DNA of 64,000 bases from Pseudomonas chlororaphis (GCA_001023535.1 CP011020.1:2555734-2619733), one strand, 5' to 3'. Positions 46,576-58,084 are shown, counted from the first letter of the stretch. The notes: generated from the letters alone by a model not told the origin. Made by a program: numbers and translations.

Positions 46576-47049
46576 ATGAAAGGCGACATTACAGTCATCC
46601 AGCATCTCAACAAGATCCTTGCCAATGAACTGGTCGCGATCAACCAATACTTCCTGCATGCGCGCATGTACGAAGATTGGGGCCTGAACAAGCTGGGCAA
46701 GCACGAGTACCACGAATCCATCGACGAGATGAAGCACGCGGACAAGCTGATCAAGCGCATCCTGTTTCTCGAAGGCCTGCCGAACGTCCAGGACCTGGGC
46801 AAACTGCACATCGGTGAACACACCCAGGAAATGCTGGAGTGCGACCTGCGCATCGAGCGCACCGGCCACGCCGATCTGAAAGCCGCCATCGCCCATTGTG
46901 AAAGCGTTGGCGACTTCGGTAGCCGTGAACTTTTGGAAGACATCCTCGAATCCGAGGAAGAGCACATCGACTGGCTGGAAACCCAATTGGGCCTGATCGA
47001 TAAAGTGGGCCTTGAGAACTACCTGCAATCGCAGATGGGCGAAGAGTAA
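46576..47049 (+). CDS. bfrB: Haem-containing bacterioferritin BfrB
   Basis: A 24-mer iron-storage protein subunit of 157 residues. The haem-binding Met52 is in [10 protein letters not shown]. Ferroxidase ligands Glu18, Glu51, His54, Glu94, Glu127 and His130 fall in NELVAINQY, the same helix and [12 protein letters not shown]. It is paired with bfd as in P. aeruginosa (PA3530-PA3531). The gene begins at the ATG at 46576 after a long AT-rich leader; a longer upstream frame lacks a ribosome site. Confidence 0.96.
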   Translation: MKGDITVIQHLNKILANELVAINQYFLHARMYEDWGLNKLGKHEYHESIDEMKHADKLIKRILFLEGLPNVQDLGKLHIGEHTQEMLECDLRIERTGHADLKAAIAHCESVGDFGSRELLEDILESEEEHIDWLETQLGLIDKVGLENYLQSQMGEE

Positions 47050-47068
47050 CTTCCCCCCACCTGCCACT

Positions 47069-47107
47069 AAAAAGCCCCGCCCTCTTGTGAGAGGCGGGGC
47101 TTTTTAT
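47069..47107 (+). terminator. Terminator of bfrB
   Basis: AAAAAGCCCCGCC pairs with GGCGGGGCTTTTT around an 11-nt loop. Confidence 0.88.
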
Positions 47108-47136
47108 TGCCTGGACTTCCAGGCATGCCAAATCCA

Positions 47137-47226
47137 ATGTGGGAGCGGGCTTGCTCGCGAAAACGCCATATCAGATAAACAAACGCTGACTGACCCTCCG
47201 CATTCGCGAGCAAGCCCGCTCCCACA
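47137..47226. repeat. REP pair, family A
   Basis: Inverted units at 47137-47163 and 47201-47226, between the convergent bfrB and grxD genes. Confidence 0.85.
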
Positions 47227-47272
47227 AGGTTTCGTGTTCACCACAACCAGTGTGGTGAACAGACGTCCATAA

Positions 47273-47611
47273 TCAGGCTTCGGTCTTGTTCGCTGCTTTT
47301 TCCACAGCGGCCTTGATGGTGGCCTGCAGCGAACCGTCAGCCGCCATCTCGGTCATGATGTCGCTGCCGCCAATCAACTCGCCACCCACCCACAGTTGCG
47401 GGAAGGTAGGCCAGTTGGCGTACTTCGGCAGGTTGGCACGAATTTCCGGGTTCTGCAGGATGTCTACGTAGGCGAACTTCTCGCCACATGCCATCACCGC
47501 CTGGGCAGCCTTGGCCGAGAAGCCGCATTGCGGAGCATTCGGCGCGCCTTTCATGTAGAGCAGGACGGTGTTGTTGGCAATCTGGTCTTTGATCGTTTCG
47601 ATGATATCCAT
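47273..47611 (-). CDS. grxD: Monothiol glutaredoxin GrxD
   Basis: A 112-residue monothiol glutaredoxin. The CGFS active site lies at about 29-32 (APNAPQCGFSAKA), and the glutathione-binding NWPTFPQLWVGGELIGGSDI follows. The family binds a [2Fe-2S] cluster with glutathione and delivers or senses iron-sulfur clusters. It sits next to the bfd-bfrB iron-store genes, as in other Pseudomonas. The start ATG lies behind a GGTGC stretch; the molybdopterin gene lies upstream in the same direction. Confidence 0.95.
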   Translation of the reverse strand: MDIIETIKDQIANNTVLLYMKGAPNAPQCGFSAKAAQAVMACGEKFAYVDILQNPEIRANLPKYANWPTFPQLWVGGELIGGSDIMTEMAADGSLQATIKAAVEKAANKTEA

Positions 47612-47702
47612 GGAGCACCTCGGCTTGAACTTCTGCGACTTAAGTCGTCGACACGGTGACGCATTGTAACGGAAAGCCGAGCACGCTGTCCCAGGGACAA
47701 AT

Positions 47703-49811
47703 TCACGCAGCCGCGACCTTCACCGGTACGCCATTGAGTGCCGCGTTGCCGGACAACTCATCCAACTGGCACTCATCCGTCAGGTCGTTGGCACTGGAGC
47801 CCGGCTGGCCGCTGGCGATGCTCATCTGCACGCCTGGCCGGGCATGACCCCAACCGTGTGGCAGGCTGACCACGCCTTTCATCATGTCCGCGCTGCCCTG
47901 GACTTCCACTTCGATGGTGCCCACCCGGGAGCTGACTTTCACCCGCTGGCCATCGACCAGGCTGCGGCTGGCCAGGTCATCCGGGTGCATCAGCAGTTGA
48001 TGACGTGGTTTGCCTTTCACCAGCCGATGGAAGTTGTGCATCCACGAATTATTGCTGCGCACATGACGACGGCCAATCATCAGCAACTCGTCCGGTGCGG
48101 GCGCCTGCACGGCGGCAAAGCGCTCGATATCGGCCAGGATCACGGCCGGCGCGGCCTGCACGCGCTGGTTTTCGGTCTTCAGCCGCCCCGCCAGGTTCGG
48201 CTTGAGCGCACCCAGGTCGATGCCATGGGGATGATCGAACAGCGTTGCCAGGGACAGCTTGTGTGGCGACGCATCGCCATACGCCCCCGCCCGCAAGCCG
48301 AAATCGATCATTTGCGCCGGCGGCAGGGTGGGCTTGAGTTCCTTGCCGGTCCTGGCGGCGAAGGCCTTGGCCAGGCCGACGAAAATTTCCCAATCGTGCA
48401 ACGCGCCTTCGGGCTTGGGCAGGATCGCCCGGTTGAAACGGGTCACGTTGCGCACCGCGAACACATTGAACGTGGTGTCGTAATGGTCGTTTTCCAGCGC
48501 CGACGTCGAGGGCAGGATCAGGTCCGCGTACCGCGTGGTTTCGTTGATGTACAAGTCGACGCTGACCATGAACTCCAGGCCGTCGAGCGCCTGCTCCAAT
48601 TGACGCCCGTTCGGCGTGGACAGCACCGGGTTGCCGGCCACGGTGACCAGCGCACGCACCTGGCCCTCCCCTTCGGTGAGCATCTCTTCGGCCAGGGCCG
48701 ACACCGGCAACTCCCCGGCGTACTCGGGGCGCCCGGACACCCGGCTCTGCCAGCGATTGAAATGCCCGCCCGACGTGGTCGCCACCAGATCCACCGCAGG
48801 CTCGGTGCACAAGGCCCCGCCCACGCGGTCAAGGTTGCCGGTGACCAGGTTGATCACCTGGATCAGCCACTGGCACAGCGTACCGAAGGCCTGGGTCGAA
48901 ACGCCCATCCGCCCGTAGCAGACCGCTGATGGCGCGGCGGCGAAGTCCCGGGCCAACTGCCGGATCTGCGCCGCCGGCACCGCGCAGAGCGGGCTCATCG
49001 CTTGCGCCGTGAACCGCTCGACGGCTTCACGCACCCGATGAAGGTCGTCTACCGGCAGATGGCTGTCGCGGGTCAGGCCTTCATCGAACAAGGTATTGAG
49101 CAAGCCCAGCAACAACGCAGCGTCGCCACCGGGGCGTACGAAGACATGCTGGTCGGCAATGGCGGCCGTCTCGCTGCGGCGTGGATCGACCACCACCACC
49201 TTGCCGCCACGGGCCTGGATGGCCTTGAGGCGTTTTTCCACGTCCGGTACGGTCATGATGCTGCCGTTGGACGCCAGCGGGTTGCCGCCCAGGATCAGCA
49301 TGAAGTCGGTGTGGTCGATGTCCGGGATCGGGATCAGCAAGCCATGGCCGTACATCAGATGGCTGGTCAAGTGATGGGGCAACTGGTCTACCGACGTCGC
49401 CGAGAAACGGCTGCGGGTCTTCAACAGGCCGAGGAAATAGTTGCTGTGGGTCATCAGCCCGTAATTGTGCACGCTGGGGTTGCCCTGGTAGACCGCCACC
49501 GCGTTCTGGCCATGACGTGCCTGGATGTCCGCCAGGCGCTCGGCGACCAGGGCGAAGGCCGCGTCCCAGGCAATGGGCTGCCATTCGTTGCCGACCCGCT
49601 GCATGGGCTGGCGCAAGCGGTCCGGATCATTCTGGATATCCTGCAGGGCCACCGCCTTGGGGCAGATATGGCCCCGGCTGAAGCTGTCCAGCGCATCCCC
49701 CTTGATCGAGGTGATCGCCAGGCCCTGGCCTTCGGTTTCGGTGGTTTCGAGGGTCAAGCCACAAATGGCTTCGCACAGATGGCACGCACGGTGGTGAAGA
49801 GTCTTGGTCAT
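47703..49811 (-). CDS. Molybdopterin-dependent oxidoreductase
   Basis: A 702-residue DMSO-reductase-family enzyme. The N-terminal 4Fe-4S motif C-x2-C-x3-C-x~27-C is visible as CHLCEAIC and HICPKA. Molybdopterin guanine dinucleotide contacts appear in ILGGNPLASNG and VVVDPRRSETAAIADQHVFVRPGGD, and the C-terminal dinucleotide domain in NNSWMHNFHRLVKGK. No twin-arginine signal is present, so it acts in the cytosol, like assimilatory nitrate reductase or formate-dehydrogenase relatives. The substrate cannot be read. AGAGG precedes the ATG. It stands alone. Confidence 0.85.
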   Translation of the reverse strand: MTKTLHHRACHLCEAICGLTLETTETEGQGLAITSIKGDALDSFSRGHICPKAVALQDIQNDPDRLRQPMQRVGNEWQPIAWDAAFALVAERLADIQARHGQNAVAVYQGNPSVHNYGLMTHSNYFLGLLKTRSRFSATSVDQLPHHLTSHLMYGHGLLIPIPDIDHTDFMLILGGNPLASNGSIMTVPDVEKRLKAIQARGGKVVVVDPRRSETAAIADQHVFVRPGGDAALLLGLLNTLFDEGLTRDSHLPVDDLHRVREAVERFTAQAMSPLCAVPAAQIRQLARDFAAAPSAVCYGRMGVSTQAFGTLCQWLIQVINLVTGNLDRVGGALCTEPAVDLVATTSGGHFNRWQSRVSGRPEYAGELPVSALAEEMLTEGEGQVRALVTVAGNPVLSTPNGRQLEQALDGLEFMVSVDLYINETTRYADLILPSTSALENDHYDTTFNVFAVRNVTRFNRAILPKPEGALHDWEIFVGLAKAFAARTGKELKPTLPPAQMIDFGLRAGAYGDASPHKLSLATLFDHPHGIDLGALKPNLAGRLKTENQRVQAAPAVILADIERFAAVQAPAPDELLMIGRRHVRSNNSWMHNFHRLVKGKPRHQLLMHPDDLASRSLVDGQRVKVSSRVGTIEVEVQGSADMMKGVVSLPHGWGHARPGVQMSIASGQPGSSANDLTDECQLDELSGNAALNGVPVKVAAA

Positions 49812-49942
49812 GGCCAGCCTCTGTTTTATTCGTAGCGGGCACTGTCGGCCGCGGGAACAAAACTATGGCGCGTGATCCCCGGCGGCGCCAGCGACGTTCG
49901 TCCTGTGAATTGGCGGGCATCAGGCCCGCCGATGAAGTGCCG

Positions 49943-50230
49943 TCAAGACCGGTCGGGCGGCGGTGCCAGCAACTGGATCTCCTCGACGGTTTCCACCAGT
50001 TCCTGAGTGATCGGGTCGCCGGTCAACTCGCCAATCAGCCGCCAGTGTTCATCGATGCCGCCGCTGATGGTGGCCATGCGATCGATCATTCGACGGGCCG
50101 CCGCCTTGGTTACCTCATCCTCGCTGCGCAGCAACTCGAATGACATGGACGTCACCGAAGCGGTCAGGTGCGTCAGCGTGCGTGCCGTCAGCCCTAGCAA
50201 TTCCATCAGTTGCTGCTCTTTCGAATCCAT
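49943..50230 (-). CDS. Small helical protein of unknown function
   Basis: A 95-residue mostly helical acidic protein (MDSKEQQLMELLGLTARTLTHLTASVTSMSFELLRSEDE..., ending LLAPPPDRS) with no Cys, signal or membrane segment. No family is recognised, but the amphipathic pattern suggests a soluble helical bundle. It is a single leftward gene between the molybdopterin enzyme and the argF promoter region; an AGGAG-like stretch lies near its ATG. The coding character is convincing, the function open. Confidence 0.6.
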   Translation of the reverse strand: MDSKEQQLMELLGLTARTLTHLTASVTSMSFELLRSEDEVTKAAARRMIDRMATISGGIDEHWRLIGELTGDPITQELVETVEEIQLLAPPPDRS

Positions 50231-50491
50231 TTCGGGGCTCCTGTGTCACGCGGGGTTCATTTATAACCCAGGCCCTTGCATTAGGAAATGTTTCACAGCC
50301 ACCGGTGGGCGGGTGGGCGCCTGCCCGGGGCGGCGAAACGCTCTTCCGGGTCGCCCAAGCCCCGTCCCGCTTGATTGCCAAGCGACGCGACGGCAGTGTA
50401 CAAAGAGGCGCTGCTGTCAGGAAAACGGCCCCCAACCCGCCATCGCAACCCCGGCGATGGCCTCGCTGAATCCCCAAAAACCGTAGCCCTA

Positions 50492-50507
50492 TTGGTAAGA
50501 CGCGACA
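50492..50507 (-). promoter_or_regulatory. Candidate ArgR half-site upstream of argF
   Basis: Read leftward, TGTCGC-GTCTTACC-AA fits TGTCGC-N8-AA exactly. A second half-site 21 bp away is poor, so the operator is less clear than at argG. The remaining 403-bp gap before argF shows nothing else. Confidence 0.45.
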
Positions 50508-50633
50508 TTTAATGTCAATATCGCGCCTTCCCCTATTTTCGTCGCCCCGTGCGGCTTTTGCCGCAGGTCTCGCCCGTTTTTCCCTAAACAAGGCTTTGAG
50601 CATCTGCGGTCAGTAACAAAAAGGTAGTCAATC

Positions 50634-51554
50634 ATGAGCGCAAGGCACTTTCTCTCCCTGATGGATTTCACGCCCGACGAGTTGCTCGGCGTGATCCGTC
50701 GAGGCGTGGAGCTCAAGGACCTGCGTAACCGCGGCGTACTGTTCGAGCCCTTGAAAAACCGCGTGCTGGGGATGATCTTCGAGAAATCATCGACCCGCAC
50801 CCGCATCTCTTTCGAAGCTGGCATGATCCAACTCGGCGGCCAGGCGATCTTCCTGTCGCCGCGTGACACTCAACTGGGCCGTGGCGAACCCATCAGCGAT
50901 TGCGCCATCGTCATGTCGAGCATGCTGGATGCGGTGATGATCCGCACCTTTGCCCACAGCACCCTGACCGAGTTCGCGGCCCATTCCCGCGTGCCGGTGA
51001 TCAACGGTCTGTCCGATGACCTGCACCCCTGCCAACTGCTGGCCGACATGCAGACCTTCCTCGAGCACCGTGGCTCGATCCAGGGCAAGACCGTGGCCTG
51101 GATCGGCGATGGCAACAACATGTGCAACAGCTATATAGAAGCGGCGCTGCAATTCGACTTCCAACTGCGCATTGCCTGCCCCGAAGGCTACGATCCCGAC
51201 GCCAGGCTGGTCGCCAAGGCCGGGGACCGGGTGACAATTGTCCGCGATCCGAAACTGGCCGTGGCCGGCGCGCACCTGGTGAGCACCGACGTCTGGACCT
51301 CCATGGGCCAGGAAGAAGAAACCGCCAAGCGCCTGGAGCTGTTCGCGCCGCTGCAGGTCAACCGCGCCCTGCTCGACCTGGCGGATGCCGACGTGCTGTT
51401 TATGCATTGCCTGCCGGCCCACCGTGGCGAAGAAATCAGCGTCGACCTGCTGGACGACCCGCGCTCGGTGGCCTGGGACCAGGCAGAGAACCGCCTTCAT
51501 GCACAGAAGGCCCTGCTGGAGTTCCTGGTCGAGCCGGCGTACCGCCACGCATGA
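50634..51554 (+). CDS. argF: Ornithine carbamoyltransferase (anabolic)
   Basis: It makes citrulline from ornithine and carbamoyl phosphate; 306 residues. Carbamoyl phosphate binding: [10 protein letters not shown] (about 47-56). [11 protein letters not shown] and the ornithine loop [12 protein letters not shown] are both present. A catabolic ArcB would be longer with different loop residues, so the anabolic enzyme is favoured. The stop overlaps the ABC ATPase start by ATGA. In P. aeruginosa the same pair is PA3537-PA3538. Confidence 0.95.
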   Translation: MSARHFLSLMDFTPDELLGVIRRGVELKDLRNRGVLFEPLKNRVLGMIFEKSSTRTRISFEAGMIQLGGQAIFLSPRDTQLGRGEPISDCAIVMSSMLDAVMIRTFAHSTLTEFAAHSRVPVINGLSDDLHPCQLLADMQTFLEHRGSIQGKTVAWIGDGNNMCNSYIEAALQFDFQLRIACPEGYDPDARLVAKAGDRVTIVRDPKLAVAGAHLVSTDVWTSMGQEEETAKRLELFAPLQVNRALLDLADADVLFMHCLPAHRGEEISVDLLDDPRSVAWDQAENRLHAQKALLEFLVEPAYRHA

Positions 51555-52660
51555 GCCAGCCCCTGCTACTGAATCTGCACAACCTGGCGTGTGGTTACCA
51601 GGACCAACGGGTTGTGCAGAACCTCAACCTGCACCTCAATGCCGGTGACATCGGTTGCCTGCTCGGTTCGTCTGGCTGCGGCAAGACCACCACGTTGCGG
51701 GCCATTGCCGGTTTCGAGCCGGTGCACGAAGGCGAGATCCAACTGGCCGGGCAAACCCTCTCCCGCGCCGGTTTCACCCTCGCCCCGGAAAAACGCCGCA
51801 TCGGCATGGTGTTCCAGGACTATGCGTTGTTCCCCCACCTGAGTGTGAGCGAGAACATTGCCTTTGGCATTTGCAAGCATCCGAGCAAGGCGCGGGTAGT
51901 GGAGGAACTGCTGGAGTTGGTGAACCTGAAGAACCTAGGCGGGCGTTTTCCCCATGAGCTCTCCGGCGGCCAGCAACAGCGCGTCGCCCTGGCCCGCGCG
52001 CTGGCACCCGAGCCACAGCTGCTGTTGCTCGACGAACCGTTCTCCAACCTCGACGGCGAGTTGCGACGCAAACTCAGCCATGAGGTCCGGGCCATCCTCA
52101 AGGCCCGCGGCACCAGCGCGATCCTGGTCACCCACGATCAGGAAGAAGCGTTTGCCGTGAGCGACCATGTCGGGGTGTTCAAGGAAGGTCGACTGGAACA
52201 GTGGGACACGCCCTACAACCTCTATCACGAACCCCTGACGCCCTTCGTGGCCAGCTTCATCGGACAGGGTTATTTCATCCGTGGCCGCCTCGAAAGCCCC
52301 GAGTCGGTGCAGACCGAGCTGGGCATCCTGCGCGGTAACCGGGCCTACACCTGGCCGATTGGCGCCGCGGTGGACGCATTGCTGCGACCGGACGACATCG
52401 TCTACGCCCCGGACAGCCCGCTCACCGCCCAGATCGTCGACAAGACATTCCTGGGCGCATCGACCTTGTATCGTCTGCAATTACCGACGGGCGCCCAACT
52501 GGAGTCGATCTTCCCGAGCCATGCCGACCACCAGGTCGGCGCCCGTGTCGGTATCCGCGTGGCGGCAGAGCACCTGGTGCTATTCCAGGCCTCGGGCAGC
52601 ACGGCGGCGCATCTGCCTGCGGTGGAAAGCGGCGTGCGGCGGTACAGCGCAGCCCATTGA
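51551..52660 (+). CDS. ABC transporter ATP-binding protein, FbpC/PotA type
   Basis: A 369-residue ATPase of the iron/sulfate/polyamine (MOI) class. Walker A is GSSGCGKTT (about 38-46), the Q-loop [11 protein letters not shown], the signature [15 protein letters not shown], Walker [15 protein letters not shown] and the switch His in [11 protein letters not shown]-terminal TOBE-like domain follows (about 245-350). Partner permease and binding-protein genes are absent nearby, so it is an orphan ATPase; an iron(III)-type system is the closest type by sequence, but the substrate is open. It is co-translated with argF. Confidence 0.85.
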   Translation: MSQPLLLNLHNLACGYQDQRVVQNLNLHLNAGDIGCLLGSSGCGKTTTLRAIAGFEPVHEGEIQLAGQTLSRAGFTLAPEKRRIGMVFQDYALFPHLSVSENIAFGICKHPSKARVVEELLELVNLKNLGGRFPHELSGGQQQRVALARALAPEPQLLLLDEPFSNLDGELRRKLSHEVRAILKARGTSAILVTHDQEEAFAVSDHVGVFKEGRLEQWDTPYNLYHEPLTPFVASFIGQGYFIRGRLESPESVQTELGILRGNRAYTWPIGAAVDALLRPDDIVYAPDSPLTAQIVDKTFLGASTLYRLQLPTGAQLESIFPSHADHQVGARVGIRVAAEHLVLFQASGSTAAHLPAVESGVRRYSAAH

Positions 52661-52681
52661 TCATCGATTGTTTGGATGGCT

Positions 52682-52781
52682 TTGTGGCGAGGGAGCTTGC
52701 TCCCGCTGGGGCGCGTAGCGACCCCAAAAAACATGCAAGCGCTGCACACTCGAGCGCGAGCTTGCTCCCTCGCCACGCAAG
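52682..52781. repeat. REP pair, family B
   Basis: Inverted units at 52682-52712 and 52754-52781, with a GGGGCGC-GCGACCCC hairpin after the first, between the convergent ATPase and PhzF-type genes. Confidence 0.75.
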
Positions 52782-52795
52782 CGCCTTCGCGCTGA

Positions 52796-53578
52796 TCAGC
52801 CCAGTGAAAGGGTCCCGCTGGCCACCAACCTCGCGTCGCCGCCAATCCGCACCCGCTCCCCTTCCAGCCGGCAGAACAGGGCCCCGCCCCGGGCCGAACA
52901 CTGGTAGGCCGTCAGCCCCCGCTTGCCCAGGCGCTTGGACCAGTAGGGAATCAGGCTGCAATGGGTCGAACCGGTCACCGGGTCTTCGTTGATGCCGATC
53001 GCCGGGGCGAAATAGCGCGAGACGAAATCATGCTTGCTGCCCGGCGCGGTCACGATCGCACCCGGCCAAGGCAGTTTTGCCAGGGCGGCCATGTCCGGCT
53101 TGCAATCGAGCACCGCCTGCTCCGACTCCAGCACCACGAACAGCTCATTGGAGCTCAGCACGTCCACCGCTTCGACGTTCAGCGCGCTCTGGACCGCCAG
53201 GGACACACCCAGCTCGGTAGGCACGATGGCCGGGAAGTCCAGCCATAAGCGGCCCTGGTCGCGGGTGACACTCAATGGACCGGACCGGCAAGTGAACTCC
53301 AGGCGCTCTGCGGTTTCGTGGTAGACCTCGAACAGCACATGGGCACTGGCCAGCGTCGCGTGCCCGCACAGTGGGACTTCCGTGGTGGGCGTGAACCAGC
53401 GGATATGCCACTGCTGGCCTTCACGCACCACAAACGCGGTTTCCGCCAGGTTGTGCTCGGCGGCGATCTTTTGCATCAAATCATCGGCGAGCCAGGCGTC
53501 GAGCCGATAGACCATCGCCGGGTTACCGCCAAACGGGCGATCACTGAACGCATCGACCTGATGAAACGCAAGCTGCAT
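52796..53578 (-). CDS. PhzF-family isomerase-like protein
   Basis: A 260-residue diaminopimelate-epimerase-fold protein. The catalytic Glu46 lies in HNLAETAF, with GGNP near 17-20. GHATLASAHVL and the conserved NEDPVTGSTHCSL follow. PhzF isomerises DHHA in phenazine synthesis, but most relatives outside phenazine clusters have unknown small-molecule substrates, and no phz genes are here. The ATG starts the family sequence MQLAFHQVDAFS. Neighbours on both sides are unrelated. Confidence 0.88.
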   Translation of the reverse strand: MQLAFHQVDAFSDRPFGGNPAMVYRLDAWLADDLMQKIAAEHNLAETAFVVREGQQWHIRWFTPTTEVPLCGHATLASAHVLFEVYHETAERLEFTCRSGPLSVTRDQGRLWLDFPAIVPTELGVSLAVQSALNVEAVDVLSSNELFVVLESEQAVLDCKPDMAALAKLPWPGAIVTAPGSKHDFVSRYFAPAIGINEDPVTGSTHCSLIPYWSKRLGKRGLTAYQCSARGGALFCRLEGERVRIGGDARLVASGTLSLG

Positions 53579-53724
53579 GGCCCTTCCCCTTTTTTATTGA
53601 TGCGCCAGCATGAAGGGCGGCAACGGTGGTATCCAGTGACAGATCAGCAGAATTTTCACCCTACACCGCATGCGCCCCTGACAAGCAGGCTAGCCTCCGC
53701 TTGGACGCTGTGCTCATCCTGGAA

Positions 53725-54195
53725 TCAGGCGCGGCCGATCTCGGCGAACTTCGCCCCGGTGTGTTCTGCCAGCACCGAAGGCGCCAGCTCCACTTCCAGC
53801 CCGCGCCTGCCAGCACTGACGAAGATGCTGTCGAACTGTTCAGCAGACGTATCGATGAACGTGCGCAGGCGCTTCTTCTGCCCCAGCGGGCTAATGCCTC
53901 CGAGCAAATACCCGGTCGAACGCTGTGCCGCCGCCGGGTCGGCCATCTCCACTTTCTTCACGCCTGCCGCGTGGGCCAGGCCTTTCAGGTCCAGGCTGCC
54001 TGCCACCGGCACAACCGCCACCAGCAGCTCACCTTTTTCACTGGCGGCCAGCAATGTCTTGAACACCTGGGCCGGCTCCAGTCCAAGTTTTTCCGCCGCT
54101 TCCAGGCCGTAGGACGCTGCCTTGGGGTCGTGTTCATAACTGTGGATACGATGTTCGGCGCGCACTTTCTTCAACAGATCCAACGCGGGGGTCAT
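53725..54195 (-). CDS. ybaK: Cys-tRNA(Pro) deacylase YbaK
   Basis: A 156-residue editing protein that hydrolyses Cys-tRNA-Pro formed by ProRS error. Conserved positions include Lys46 in [16 protein letters not shown] and [28 protein letters not shown] precedes the ATG at 54195. It is leftward, back to back with glpF across about 320 bp that contain no gene. Confidence 0.93.
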   Translation of the reverse strand: MTPALDLLKKVRAEHRIHSYEHDPKAASYGLEAAEKLGLEPAQVFKTLLAASEKGELLVAVVPVAGSLDLKGLAHAAGVKKVEMADPAAAQRSTGYLLGGISPLGQKKRLRTFIDTSAEQFDSIFVSAGRRGLEVELAPSVLAEHTGAKFAEIGRA

Positions 54196-54516
54196 GACCG
54201 CTCCTGACAGGGAAATCAAAAAGAGTGGATGGATTCTAAGCCATCACTGGCCAAAAGGCTGTGGGCCGCAGTGTCGCTGTCGATGAGGGCTTGGCAAAGA
54301 AGCAGACATTCACGCCACGAATAGTTGAAATATGACCGACGGTTCACTTTCGACCTTTGACACCAGCGTTTCTTGTCTATATTTTTTCGAAACTGAAAGC
54401 CATAACGCCTGTCTCAAGCAACAACCCGAGGCCAAGGACTGCATCCTGCCTCGGCGGAAATCGCGCTGTAGAGCTTGCTCGAACGCGCCCGGAAAAAAAC
54501 AAAAACCGAGGTTCGA
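54196..54516. other. ybaK-glpF intergenic region
   Basis: About 320 bp with no gene. TTTTTTCGAAAC (near 54380-54391) is a small AT-rich palindrome that could be part of the glpF control region, but no full GlpR consensus is seen. Confidence 0.4.
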
Positions 54517-55368
54517 ATGACCATTGCTTCACAACAGCCGTCCCTTTCCAGCCAATGCCTGGCCGAATTCCTGGGGACAGCGCTATTGATCTTCTTCGGG
54601 ACCGGTTGCGTTGCAGCGCTCAAGGTCGCGGGTGCGAGTTTCGGCTTGTGGGAAATCAGCATCATCTGGGGCGTCGGCGTCAGCATGGCGATCTACCTCA
54701 GCGCAGGCATCTCCGGCGCGCACCTGAACCCTGCCGTCAGCGTCGCCCTGTGCCTCTTCACTGACTTCGAAAAGCGCAAGCTGCCCTTCTATATCATCTG
54801 CCAGGTCGCCGGCGCCTTCTGCGGCGCGTTGCTGGTGTACACGCTGTACAGCAACCTGTTCTTCGATTTCGAACAGTCGCGACACATGATCCGTGGCACC
54901 GAGGCGAGCCTCGAGTTGGCGTCGGTATTCTCCACTTATCCACATCCGGCCCTCTCCACTGGCCAGGCCTTCGTGGTGGAAATGATCATCACCGCCATCC
55001 TGATGGGGGTGATCATGTCCCTCACCGATGATAACAATGGCTTGCCCCGCGGCCCGCTGGCGCCGTTGTTGATCGGCCTGTTGATTGCGGTGATCGGCAG
55101 TTCGATGGGGCCGTTGACCGGCTTCGCGATGAACCCGGCTCGGGACTTCGGCCCTAAACTGATGACTTTCGTCACAGGCTGGGGTGAAATTTCCCTCACC
55201 GGTGGGCGCGACATCCCATACTTCCTGGTTCCGATTTTTGCACCGCTGCTGGGTGCATGCCTGGGTGCTGCGGCCTATCGCGGGCTGATTGCCCGCCATC
55301 TGCCCAGCACCACGACAGCTATAAAGGATGCAGAACCGGCCATTGACGGCAAGCCCAGAACATCCTGA
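54517..55368 (+). CDS. glpF: Glycerol facilitator GlpF
   Basis: An aquaglyceroporin of 283 residues letting glycerol diffuse into the cell. Both NPA boxes are present: SGAHLNPAVS (about 66-75) and AMNPARDFGPK (about 206-216). Six membrane segments surround them. The Asp after the second NPA-R and the longer loops are typical of glycerol rather than water channels. It is the first gene of the glycerol block; glpK follows 78 bp downstream. Confidence 0.94.
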   Translation: MTIASQQPSLSSQCLAEFLGTALLIFFGTGCVAALKVAGASFGLWEISIIWGVGVSMAIYLSAGISGAHLNPAVSVALCLFTDFEKRKLPFYIICQVAGAFCGALLVYTLYSNLFFDFEQSRHMIRGTEASLELASVFSTYPHPALSTGQAFVVEMIITAILMGVIMSLTDDNNGLPRGPLAPLLIGLLIAVIGSSMGPLTGFAMNPARDFGPKLMTFVTGWGEISLTGGRDIPYFLVPIFAPLLGACLGAAAYRGLIARHLPSTTTAIKDAEPAIDGKPRTS

Positions 55369-56952
<1,584 letters not shown>

Positions 56953-57041
56953 GCCGACCCTGAGCAACACCTGGGTCTGAACTGGTCGGGAGCAGATTCC
57001 TGCGGCATCATGGGCATATTTCGGCAGCCCAAAGGACGCCC

Positions 57042-57797
57042 ATGAATCTGCCTCCCCGTCAGCAGCAAATCCTCGAACTGGTCCGCGAACGCGGCTACGT
57101 CAGCATTGAGGAAATGGCGCAGTTGTTCGTTGTAACCCCGCAAACCATCCGCCGAGACATCAATCAACTGGCGGAGGCCAACCTGTTGCGCCGCTACCAC
57201 GGCGGCGCCGCCTACGATTCCAGCGTGGAAAACACCGCCTACGCCATGCGCGCCGACCAGATGCGCGACGAGAAGCAGCGCATCGCCGAAGCCATTGCCG
57301 CCCAGATCCCCGATCACGCCTCGCTGTTCATCAACATCGGCACCACCACCGAATCCATCGCCCGGGCACTGCTCAATCACAACCACTTGAAGGTCATCAC
57401 CAACAACCTGCACGTGGCATCGATCCTCAGTGCCAAGGACGATTTCGAAGTCCTGGTCGCCGGCGGCAACGTGCGACGAGACGGTGGCGTAGTGGGCCAG
57501 GCCAGCGTCGATTTCATCAACCAGTTCAAGGTCGATTTCGCCTTGGTGGGCATCAGCGGCATCGATGAGGATGGCAGCCTGCTGGATTTCGATTACCAGG
57601 AAGTGCGGGTGTCCCAGGCGATCATCGCCAACGCCCGGCAAGTGCTGCTGGCGGCCGACTCCAGCAAGTTTGGGCGCAATGCCATGGTGCGCCTGGGCCC
57701 GATCAGCCTCATCGACTGCCTGGTGACCGACCAGCAACCGGTGCCAGCCCTGGTGCAGTTGCTGAGCCAGCACAAGATTCGACTGGAAGTGGTTTAA
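57042..57797 (+). CDS. glpR: Glycerol-3-phosphate regulon repressor GlpR
   Basis: A DeoR-family repressor of 251 residues. The N-terminal winged helix has [27 protein letters not shown], and the sugar-phosphate binding domain has [15 protein letters not shown] and [13 protein letters not shown]. Glycerol-3-phosphate is the expected inducer. It lies between glpK and glpD, as in P. aeruginosa, and probably controls both sides. A GlpR-like palindrome stands before glpD. Confidence 0.93.
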   Translation: MNLPPRQQQILELVRERGYVSIEEMAQLFVVTPQTIRRDINQLAEANLLRRYHGGAAYDSSVENTAYAMRADQMRDEKQRIAEAIAAQIPDHASLFINIGTTTESIARALLNHNHLKVITNNLHVASILSAKDDFEVLVAGGNVRRDGGVVGQASVDFINQFKVDFALVGISGIDEDGSLLDFDYQEVRVSQAIIANARQVLLAADSSKFGRNAMVRLGPISLIDCLVTDQQPVPALVQLLSQHKIRLEVV

Positions 57798-57812
57798 CCC
57801 CTCCCCCAATAC

Positions 57813-57946
57813 CCTGTGGCGAGGGGATTTATCCCCGTTGGGCTGCGCAGCAGCCCCCTTCAGTCATTCAGCTTGTCTGAGATACCGAATCGCCGGGTTT
57901 AGGCCTGATTCGCGAGCCAGCGGGGATAAATCCCCTCGCCACAAGT
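57813..57946. repeat. REP pair, family C
   Basis: Inverted CTGTGGCGAGGGGATTTATC units, the first followed by GGGCTGC-GCAGCCC, occupy most of the glpR-glpD gap. Confidence 0.8.
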
Positions 57947-57973
57947 GCACGCCGCGCCTTAAGCGTTATTTTT

Positions 57974-58084
57974 ATGTTCGAAAATTTTCCTTTCAGCTTC
58001 CCTTGATCAGTTTTTTCAATCGAAATCGACTGGCCGTTGCTGTCCTTATGGGCTAGTATTTTCGCAAATGAACATTAATGTTCG
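57974..58084 (+). promoter_or_regulatory. Candidate GlpR sites before glpD
   Basis: ATGTTCG half-sites occur at 57974-57980 and at 58078-58084, and a 14-bp palindrome GAACATTAATGTTC (58070-58083) contains both orientations of the GlpR core known from E. coli. It lies about 40 bp before the glpD start. Confidence 0.45.

Noticed and set aside
57999..58020. TTGATC...TCAATC as an Anr/Fnr box before glpD
   Set aside because: The spacing and second half do not fit TTGAT-N4-ATCAA.
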